DNA of 64,000 nucleotides from an uncultured Robinsoniella sp. (GTDB lineage: Bacteria > Bacillota > Clostridia > Lachnospirales > Lachnospiraceae): contig UQGG01000006.1 of NCBI GenBank assembly GCA_900540475.1, positions 144,349 through 208,348 of the forward strand. Reading direction: 5' to 3'. The position numbers and the translations under genes are program-made. Below are positions 52,976 to 61,000 of this stretch, one piece after another. Numbering within the stretch: position 1 is the stretch's first letter; the number at the start of each line of letters is the position of its first letter. The notes below the pieces were generated by a model, which worked only from the letters and a program-made list of their open reading frames with translations, had not been told where the DNA came from and did not search any database.

Positions 52976-53815
52976 ATGACAAAGAACAGAAATGCTGTGG
53001 GGAAGACTGCATCTTATCTGATTGCCGGAATCGGCGCGCTATTCATTTTGCTGCCATTTTACATCACCCTGATCACAGCATTTAAATCGCCGGAAGAGTC
53101 TGCACAGAGCTTTTTTGCATTCCCTCAGAGCTTCTATCTGGAAAACTTTAAGTCGGTTTTTGAAAAAGCCCATTACTCCATGTATTTTATGAACTCGGTA
53201 ACCGTAACCGTGATTTCCCTGATCTTAATTTACGTATTGGTAACGATGATATCCTATGCGATCGCCAGGAGCATGAAGCGAAGCAGATATTATAAAATCA
53301 TCTTCGGGTTTATTGTTCTGGGTATGTTTGTACCTTTTCAGGTTATAATGGTTCCCCTGGTACAATTTATGGGAAGCTTGGGGCTTTCCAATAAAACAGG
53401 ACTGATTTTACTCCATGTTACCTATGCTTCCATGCAGGCGGTATTTCTACTGGTGAATTATATCACTTCCGTACCTGAGGATTTAGAAGAAGCGGCATGC
53501 ATCGATGGATGTACAACAGTGCAGGCATATGTAAAAGTAGTGCTTCCTCTGTTAAAGCCCATGACCTCAACCGTATTGGTGTTAAATGCCCTTTGGATAT
53601 GGAATGACTTCCAGATGCCGCTGATTATCTTAAATAAATTGCCAAATACATGGACATTGCCGTTGTTCCAGTATAATTTTAAATCACAGTATACATTTGA
53701 CTACAATATGGCATTTGCTTCTTACCTGATTGCACTGGTGCCGGTTCTGGTCGTATACATACTTGCCCAAAAGAATATTGTAGACGGGCTGACAGCGGGG
53801 GCAGTAAAATCGTAA
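52976..53815 (+). CDS. Sugar ABC transporter permease, MalG type
   Basis: 279-residue CUT1 permease with the EAA motif EEAACIDGCTTVQAYVKVVL and the C-terminus VDGLTAGAVKS. It follows the MalF-type gene by 2 bp. The operon lacks an ATPase gene, as do the other three in this window. Confidence 0.93.
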   Translation: MTKNRNAVGKTASYLIAGIGALFILLPFYITLITAFKSPEESAQSFFAFPQSFYLENFKSVFEKAHYSMYFMNSVTVTVISLILIYVLVTMISYAIARSMKRSRYYKIIFGFIVLGMFVPFQVIMVPLVQFMGSLGLSNKTGLILLHVTYASMQAVFLLVNYITSVPEDLEEAACIDGCTTVQAYVKVVLPLLKPMTSTVLVLNALWIWNDFQMPLIILNKLPNTWTLPLFQYNFKSQYTFDYNMAFASYLIALVPVLVVYILAQKNIVDGLTAGAVKS

Positions 53816-53955
53816 AAATACTCAGCTCTGATCTACGATTCCTTGGCCCATACCAGTTTCCCACACCCATCTTTCCGAGATTCAGGCTATTGCCACAAAG
53901 CGTCCTTAACCAGCAAAACCCCAGTTTAATGTTTTATAACCTCACGCTCTATCTA

Positions 53956-53984
53956 TTGAACAGCTCAGACGAATATAGTATATT
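53956..53984 (+). promoter_or_regulatory. Sigma-A promoter of the second YesM/YesN pair
   Basis: TTGAAC (53956-53961), 17-nt spacer, TATATT (53979-53984), 45 nt before the kinase start. Confidence 0.65.
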
Positions 53985-54029
53985 AGTTAAAGTGGAACCC
54001 CATAATCAGTTATTAAGGTGGAATATAAA

Positions 54030-55856
54030 ATGATACGGTATTTTCGAAGACTTTCATTTGGGAAAAAAATATTAAGCTCCTATATATTATTTATCAGCAT
54101 ATCCTGCCTGCTGGTGTTTATTTACTATATAAAAAGTATGGAAGTTACCAAGCAGGAGAATTATAACAATATGTTCCAGCTTGGGGAGCAGATCAGCCTG
54201 AATACGGATATATTGGTTTCAAATATGGATCGGATAAGATTTATACATTTAATAGATGACAAAATAAAGCCTGTCATCCGCTCTGAAAATAAGAATAAGG
54301 AAATAGACCGGCTGCTGGAAGAGCAGGAATACATAGAGCGTGCAATCAAGCATATGGCAAATATGAACCAGTTTATCCTGCGGGTAACCATTGTAAATGA
54401 ATATGGGGATATCTACAGCAACGTATCTACCGAACAGGAAGAATATTTAAAACGGCTGGCGCCCGTTGTGGAAAGCCAGGATTGGACAGATAAAAATAAA
54501 GTGTATTATACGGGTGTAAATACCGAGAAAATCAGCCAGAATCCATACAAAATCGTGACCAGTATCAGTAAAATGTATGATATTGACCGACAATGTATCG
54601 GGACAATCTATATTGACCTGAATTATACCCAGATCAGTACACTATTCAACCATTTGTTTGAACGTAAGGAAATGAAGACAGCCTTTCTGGTCCTGGATAC
54701 ACAAGAAGAACTAATGTATGCTTCTCCCAATATCCGGGAGGGGTTTTGGGAACAGATGGATCAGAATGAAAGAGAAAATCTTCACAACGCCTGTCAGGAT
54801 GAAGAGGTTTTAGGCGGCAAAAAGCGCATAACATTAACTTTGGACGGGGAAAAATGCAGTGCTACGGCAGAAGAGAACAATATTACTAATTGGAAAGTTG
54901 TGGTATATACACCACTGCGTGCGGTTTATGCTGACGGTATCAGAAATATGATAGGCATATTAACAGCCATGGCGGTAGTTCTTTCACTGGCGATTGTGCT
55001 TGGTATAATATTATCCAGGCAGATCAGCCGACCGGTAACCATTTTGGCAAAAGCCATGGCCGGGGCAGATAAAGGAAGTGTGGAGTTAATTCAGGAGGAG
55101 CCATATTTTTGGCAGGATGAAATGGGGCAATTGATGCACAGCTACAATGAGATGGGGCAGAGAATCAATGAAAGCATAGAGAAAATCTACGTCTATCAGT
55201 TAAATCAGAAGCAGACGGAATTAAAAATGCTGCAGTTCCAGATTAATCCACATTTTTTATACAACACACTGAATACAATCAGTTCCATTGCAGCCCTGGA
55301 GGACATCGAAGAAATTGTACAGATCTCAGACAGTTTATCCAATATGTTTCAGTACAATATTAAGGGAAGTGATATTGTACCCATGTCCCACGAAATACAG
55401 CACGTAAAAAATTATTTAAATATCCACACCATCCGTTTTCCGGAAAAATATCAGTTTCACTATGAAATCCAGCCGGAGGCCATGCAGTGCTATATGTTAA
55501 AGTTTCTGATTCAGCCGCTGGTAGAAAACTCATTACAGCATGCATTTACAAAATTAAAAGATGAAAATCAGATCAGACTTCATATTTTTTTGTCTGGAGA
55601 CTCGGATATTTTTATTGAAATATGGGATAATGGAGTTGGCATAAAGGAAGAAGATGTGACAATGTTAAACACAGAGCTGTCCGGTATGGACACCAGGACG
55701 CTTGTTTCTAACGTAGACAGAGGGATAGGACTGCGCAATGTCAATGCACGGATCAAAAATTTTTATGGGAGAGCATATGGGCTTCAGATAGAAAGTATGG
55801 AAGAGCAGTATACGGTAATACGCCTGAAGATCCGCAGGATGGATACGCCGGTATGA
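54030..55856 (+). CDS. YesM-type sensor histidine kinase
   Basis: 608 residues. Membrane segments near residues 15-35 and 300-325 enclose an extracellular sensor, with a HAMP region after the second. The His_kinase domain has His408 in QFQINPHFLYNTLNTI, and the HATPase domain has ENSLQHAF and IWDNGVGI. The ATG at 54030 follows AAGGTGG; the frame is open 12 nt further. Its regulator gene follows after a 183-nt gap, an unusually long gap for a YesM/YesN pair, which is filled by copy C of the conserved leader element. Confidence 0.92.
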   Translation: MIRYFRRLSFGKKILSSYILFISISCLLVFIYYIKSMEVTKQENYNNMFQLGEQISLNTDILVSNMDRIRFIHLIDDKIKPVIRSENKNKEIDRLLEEQEYIERAIKHMANMNQFILRVTIVNEYGDIYSNVSTEQEEYLKRLAPVVESQDWTDKNKVYYTGVNTEKISQNPYKIVTSISKMYDIDRQCIGTIYIDLNYTQISTLFNHLFERKEMKTAFLVLDTQEELMYASPNIREGFWEQMDQNERENLHNACQDEEVLGGKKRITLTLDGEKCSATAEENNITNWKVVVYTPLRAVYADGIRNMIGILTAMAVVLSLAIVLGIILSRQISRPVTILAKAMAGADKGSVELIQEEPYFWQDEMGQLMHSYNEMGQRINESIEKIYVYQLNQKQTELKMLQFQINPHFLYNTLNTISSIAALEDIEEIVQISDSLSNMFQYNIKGSDIVPMSHEIQHVKNYLNIHTIRFPEKYQFHYEIQPEAMQCYMLKFLIQPLVENSLQHAFTKLKDENQIRLHIFLSGDSDIFIEIWDNGVGIKEEDVTMLNTELSGMDTRTLVSNVDRGIGLRNVNARIKNFYGRAYGLQIESMEEQYTVIRLKIRRMDTPV

Positions 55857-55932
55857 AAATCTGTCAGAAAGCTATTGCGTACCGCAGCCTATAAATAGTA
55901 GGTCAGTCATGAAATCCAATACAGTTGTATAT

Positions 55933-56042
55933 GGCTGAAAGAAAAAATGATATAGAAAGGAAGCCACAGATTAGTACCGCGTTACTCAATTGTTTGAGCA
56001 TTGCGGTACCAGAGACTGTAATATGTAATGGGTATAAAAATG
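55933..56042 (+). promoter_or_regulatory. Conserved structured leader element, copy C (before YesN)
   Basis: It shares GGCTGAAAGAAAA, AAAGGA-A-GCCACA and the terminal hairpin with copies A and B. Here the hairpin is ATTGCGGT/ACTGTAAT (56000-56007 with 56015-56022). Relative to A and B, a G-C pair has become G-U and an A-U pair has become G-U, so pairing is kept while sequence changes. AATATGTAATGGG then leads to the start codon at 56040, 107 nt from GGCT. A competing stem GTACCGC/GCGGTAC (about 55975-56009) uses the same GCGGT, so the two folds exclude each other. Confidence 0.65.
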
Positions 56043-57590
56043 AAAATGATAGTAGCGGATGACGAATACTATGCCAGAAAGGCATTGATAAAGAAGATCA
56101 GCAGTATCAATCCGGAGATTGAAATAACAGGAGATTTTGAAAATGGAAGTCAGGTATTGGATTATCTCAGGGAACATCCACAGGGGGCTGATGTTTTAAT
56201 GACAGATGTCCGCATGCCGGAAATGGATGGGTTGGAATTAACCGAAACACTTTCCAAAATGGATCTGAATCTGGATATCATAATTGTATCCGGATATACA
56301 GAATTCGAATATGCGAAAAAAGCAATTGCATTTGGAGTGAGAGATTATCTGATCAAACCGGTAAATAAAGAGGAATTACAGACTTCTCTGGATAAGATAG
56401 AAATCCGGCACCAAAAGTACGAAGAAGAGCTAAAGCGTATGGTGCAGCATCAGATGATCCGACGTACCGTCCAGTATCTGAGCATTGATGAGATCCTAAG
56501 GAATGAGGAATGGACAAATGAATTCCTGAACCCTGTTTTTGAAAAACATCAGGAGCAGGAATACCAAATGATAATTATACAGGCAGACCGACAAATCTTA
56601 TCCACAGAGCAGGATAAATTAGAAACGGATTTGACAGAGTTTGCACAGGAACACAGCGGCAGCTGGTTTTACTTTAACCGGTTTCAGGAATATGTGCTGA
56701 TTTTATTTCCGCATAAGGAAGAAAGCGGCAGCTTCATGGAAGATCTGAACACCTTTCTGCTGAAAAAGAATGCCGGCTGGAACCTGAAATTATCTGCGGG
56801 AACCAGTGGAGCGTATAACCGCATTTCACATATGAAAAAAGCATACCAGGAAGCAGTATATGCCATCAACCAAAGGCTGATAGACGGCTGGGTAAAGGTG
56901 TATGAGTTTGCCGGAGAGTTTAAACCACAGAATCTTCTGTCAAAGGAGAAAGAGGTAATTCTGAGAGAGGCCATAGAAAATCAAAAAGCGGCAGAGGCGA
57001 ATGCTTTGATTTCAGGACTGATAAAACAATGCAGGGATTCTTATACCCTGTATATCACTATTATCGGAATCTTTAATTTGTTATACCGGATCTACTGCAA
57101 AAGTGATTCACTAGATGAATCTGAAAATGAACATGGCTATCTGCTGTTCTCCTTTCGATCCGATCTGTATGGATTTAAATATCTGGAAGAGGTAAACCAG
57201 TATGTGGAAAATATCGTAAATTTAATGTGCATGGAACAGGAGGAAAAGAAATACCACTATATAATAAAAGAGATCCTGGATTACATTGATAAGAATTATC
57301 AATGTAATATTTCCCTGGGAGAGCTTGCAGAACATAAGTATTTTATGAATAGCAGCTATCTCAGCCGTTTGTTTAAAAATGAAGTTGGCCAGACCTTTTC
57401 AAAGTATTTGATGCAGTTTCGAATAAAAAAGGCTGCAAGCCTGCTGGAAAGTAATATATTAAAGATTAATGATATAGCCGCTCTTGCAGGATATAATGAT
57501 GTGTCCCATTTCATCCAGTATTTCAAAAAGATGTATGGCTGCACGCCTGAGGAATATCGCGTACTCCAGACAAATATGGATAAAATATAA
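56040..57590 (+). CDS. YesN-type response regulator with AraC DNA-binding domain
   Basis: 516 residues. The receiver domain has Asp56 (LMTDVRMPEMDG) and YAKKAIAFGVRDYLIKPV. A long middle region and the C-terminal AraC double helix-turn-helix follow (LGELAEHKYFMNSSYLSRLF and INDIAALAGYNDVSHFIQYF). The start at 56040 is favoured over ATG at 56028 because its distance from the conserved leader element matches the other two copies. It probably controls the neighbouring transporter and the GH20 gene. Confidence 0.92.
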   Translation: MKMIVADDEYYARKALIKKISSINPEIEITGDFENGSQVLDYLREHPQGADVLMTDVRMPEMDGLELTETLSKMDLNLDIIIVSGYTEFEYAKKAIAFGVRDYLIKPVNKEELQTSLDKIEIRHQKYEEELKRMVQHQMIRRTVQYLSIDEILRNEEWTNEFLNPVFEKHQEQEYQMIIIQADRQILSTEQDKLETDLTEFAQEHSGSWFYFNRFQEYVLILFPHKEESGSFMEDLNTFLLKKNAGWNLKLSAGTSGAYNRISHMKKAYQEAVYAINQRLIDGWVKVYEFAGEFKPQNLLSKEKEVILREAIENQKAAEANALISGLIKQCRDSYTLYITIIGIFNLLYRIYCKSDSLDESENEHGYLLFSFRSDLYGFKYLEEVNQYVENIVNLMCMEQEEKKYHYIIKEILDYIDKNYQCNISLGELAEHKYFMNSSYLSRLFKNEVGQTFSKYLMQFRIKKAASLLESNILKINDIAALAGYNDVSHFIQYFKKMYGCTPEEYRVLQTNMDKI

Positions 57591-57641
57591 TTTATATATT
57601 CATATATTCGTGAAAACAAATGGGAAAATCTAAGAATTTAA

Positions 57642-57670
57642 TTGACTTTATTTAGAATACTCGATATAAT
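57642..57670 (+). promoter_or_regulatory. Sigma-A promoter of the GH20 gene
   Basis: TTGACT (57642-57647), 17-nt spacer, TATAAT (57665-57670). One of the best promoters in the window; transcription would begin near 57677. Confidence 0.8.
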
Positions 57671-57697
57671 AAAAACAAATAAACTGAATTTATCGAT

Positions 57698-57725
57698 GGG
57701 TTGTTACTGTTAAGCAGGCAAAACC
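57698..57725 (+). promoter_or_regulatory. Ribonucleic antiterminator (RAT) site for a BglG/LicT/SacY-type protein
   Basis: GGGTTGTTACTG-TTAA-GCAGGCAAAACC matches the RAT consensus (GGATTGTTACTGC-N-GCAGGCAAAACC) closely. Its 3' end overlaps the 5' arm of the terminator by 4 nt, as required for mutually exclusive folding. In known systems a PTS-controlled antiterminator binds the RAT and lets transcription continue into the downstream gene. No BglG-type gene is in the window. Confidence 0.8.
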
Positions 57726-57775
57726 AATTTTAAGAAGGAAAAAACATTTTCTTCTTAAAATTGGTTTTTTTTGTG
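57722..57775 (+). terminator. Strong terminator controlled by the RAT site
   Basis: AACCAATTTTAAGAAG (57722-57737) pairs perfectly with CTTCTTAAAATTGGTT (57751-57766), followed by TTTTTTTTG. It lies between promoter and gene, so default transcription should stop here. Confidence 0.9.
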
Positions 57776-57929
57776 TTTTAGATTAATGAGGTATGTTCTT
57801 ATGCAGACGAAATCAGAAATATATGAAGTGAAGGAGGGAGAAAGGCATTAGAAGGCAAGATCTGATTTGTACACAGCATTGGCAGAATGCAAGGGCATAA
57901 TTAATATATAAAAGTTACAAGGGGGAACA

Positions 57930-58033
57930 GGCTGAAAGAAAATTAAAAACAAGAAAGGAGCCACAATGTAATTCTTTCAGATTAGTATATCGTGGCGGTA
58001 TTGCAGGCAAGTCTGCAATATACAAAGGGTATG
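57930..58033 (+). promoter_or_regulatory. Conserved structured leader element, copy B (before GH20)
   Basis: It shares GGCTGAAAGAAAA, AAAGGA-GCCACA and the TATTGCAG/CTGCAATA hairpin (57999-58006 with 58013-58020), then CAATATACAAAGGG before the ATG at 58031, 101 nt from GGCT. GCCAC/GTGGC (5 bp) also pairs. AAAGGAG is followed by an ATG-TAA start-stop (57966-57971) with normal ribosome-binding spacing. Confidence 0.65.
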
Positions 58034-61000
58034 ATGACAGGGAAAAGATCAAAACAATGGAAAAGAATTTTGTCAATTGTCTTAGCAGTCACGCTAAGCC
58101 TTAGCAGCTTTACTGTTTCAGCAGGCGCGGATCGCGCAGAAAGCACAGCAAGTGAAGTAAGTATGGAAAGCACATCAGGCGTGGCCGGTGCAGGCAATCA
58201 AAACATCAGTGAGCAAACGGTCATCGTAGAGGCGGAAGAGGCGCGATTAGATGCGCCAGAAGATTTTTCAGATGATGATGATAGTGCATCTCACGGAGGA
58301 AAGCATATCAGAACCCAGAAAATAGGGGCTTCTGTTACCCTTACCTTTACTGGGACAGGCATTCGTTTCTTTACCAAAAAGGGAAGCGGCGCCGGCGTTC
58401 TGCAGGTTGAAATTGATGGCGGGCTTCATGGGAATGCAGATGAGTATGTAAACGGGAGTCCGCAGTTCCAGTCAAAGACTTATGAGGCATTGAACCTAAG
58501 TGAAAAAAATGAAGAGCATACAATTGTGCTGACCACTACAAGCGAGAATCCAAATGACATTAACGGCAGTCCATGGTTTAACTTTGATTATTTTGAAGTA
58601 ATACAAGATAAGGGCGAAGAAGCAGGGGATATCATTCAATCCCCGGGAGATACCAATTATTACCTGGATTCCGAAGTTTCGCAAAACGGCGACGGGTCAC
58701 AGGAATCACCCTTTAATACCCTTGAAGAAATTAACCGGAGGGAATTTGCCCCGGGAGATCATATTTTTATCAAACGCGGTTCCGCATTCCGAGGGCTGCT
58801 CTATCCTAAGGGTTCCGGTTCTGCGGACAAGCCGATTCTGCTGGAAGCATATGGAGAAGGAGAAAAGCCCCTGATTGATGGAGGAGGCCGCTATGGCGGG
58901 CAGCAGGAGTATGGCGCAGAAGGACCTTTTGGGGAAGCGGCGGCTGCCGTTTACCTGTACAACAGCCAGTATTGGGAAATCTCTGATTTGAGAGTTACAA
59001 ACTGGGATGAGGATGCAGCAAACCGTGAAAGGAGCGGTATCCGCGTGGAAGCCAGCGGGGGCGGCGTATTCCGTCATATTTATATTAAGAATTGCGAGAT
59101 ATTTAACGTAAGAGGTTACCGTGGACAGGACAGCATCTGGGATGTGGATCCGGTCGGGGGCGGAACGACTTTTTTCGGCTCTAGGACAACTCACCGCACT
59201 GGCGGTATTAACTTCTGCAGTTATACAAGCAGAGAGAACAATGCGTCTGATAAAACAAATCCAGGAGCGGTATCAGACAGTGAGCCGACTATTTTTGACG
59301 ATGTCCTGATAGAGGGTAACAGCGTTGAAAACTGCGACGCCAATGGGATTACTACCACGAATGTGAAGGGAGAAATGGATAATCGGGATTACCGCCATAA
59401 AAACGTTATCATCCGCAGAAACAGCATCAGAAATGTACAGCGGGCAGGTATCGTTCCCCTCTATACTGACGGGGCGTTGGTGGAGCATAACAAAGTGGAT
59501 ACATTCCAGCAGACTACCGAAGGGTATGGCTGCGGAATCTGGTGCGACCGCGCCAATGATATGGTATTCCAGTACAATGAGGTCTGTAATGGACAGAATA
59601 CCATGGATGGAATGGCGTTTAATCTGGATGATATGACGGAAAATGGCGTTATCCAGTATAATTATACCCATAACAATGTGGGCGGAGGTACGATGCTTCA
59701 TGTGAGGACCAACTCCTATAACCGCAATAATACTATTCGCTATAACCTGAGTGTAAATGATACCCATAATTACGCACCCCATCAGGCAATCGTGGTTTGT
59801 GTGGGTGAGGATGCAAATACAAAAATTGAGTCTGCCAAGGTATACAATAATACATTTTTCAACACCAGGACAGTGCGCCCGGTTTATAAAGGAGATGAGA
59901 TTGCGTTTAAGAACAATATTTTTTACCTGGTAAATAAAGGAATGAAAAATAAAACCGATGCTTATGATGTAGGGTCTAACACCCTATTTAATAACAATCT
60001 CTTTGCAGGTGTGCATCCTAAGGATGAGCCTTCAGGAAAAGGAAATATTTCTGCAGCAATGCCGGGATTGGCAGGAGTCCTTGTGGAAAAGGATAGAGAT
60101 CAGTATCTTCCAAAAGGAATGGATGAGGCGATGGCAGCAGCCAGGCTGGCTCACGCTTCCGTGGCTTTAAATGCCGGCGTTGTGATAGAAGAAGGCGTGG
60201 AAGAGGATCTGTATGGTAATCCTGTAACGTCAGGGGAAGCCCCCAATATCGGCGTATACAATGGAGTGTCTGTAGAAAAGACAGAAAATGAGGACTTCAG
60301 CGATATCACTGAGGTGCCGGGAGAGCCTTCGGAATTTGAGGATCTCACAATAGAGTATGTAGAGGGGGAGGATGAACGCGTCAGCAAAAACGCAGCGTTT
60401 AGAACCAACCCAAGCGGCGCCCATGGAGGGTTCCACATCAGCTCTGATGAGGAAGGAGCTGCAGCGGAATATACTTTTACAGGTAAAGCAATTTCTGTAT
60501 ATACCAAGAGCGGAGCGGCAGCGGGGGTTGCGGATATCTATCTGGATGGACAGAGCGTGACCACGGATGACCAGTATGAAGGAACGGAAACATTTGGAAG
60601 AATGGTATTTACCCAGACCTTTGCCGAAAGCGGAACCCATACCATTAAAATAGAAAGGTCCGGGATGAAAAATCCAAGTTCAGGCGGAACAAACGTAAAC
60701 CTTGACTATTTTAAAGTATTTAAGGAGAGCAGTCCGGTAGTTCCGGAAAAAGAGCTGATTAAAATGGACTCTTCCGGTTTCACGGCAGAAGCGGAAAGTG
60801 TGGAGACAGAGGAAGGACCGGCATCCTATGCAATTGATGGCAAAAGCAATACTTACTGGCATTCCAACTGGTCGGGACCGGCAGAAATGCAGCCAGACTT
60901 TGAAGAAGAGCTCAGAAATGGATTTACCATAGATCTGGGTGACAGCTATGACATTCAGAAGCTGGAATATTTGCCAAGGCAGAATCAGAAAAACGGCACC

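Larger units (their letters stand above)
57591..58030. other. 440-bp regulatory region before the GH20 gene
   Basis: No protein gene is seen. In order it holds a consensus promoter (57642-57670), an antiterminator-type RNA site (57698-57725), a strong terminator (57722-57775), ~150 nt without clear structure, and copy B of the conserved leader element. Confidence 0.75.

Noticed and set aside
59273..59782. 169-codon minus-strand frame inside the GH20 gene.
   Set aside because: The plus-strand frame runs uninterrupted through this stretch with clear beta-helix features; the minus-strand product has no recognisable family.
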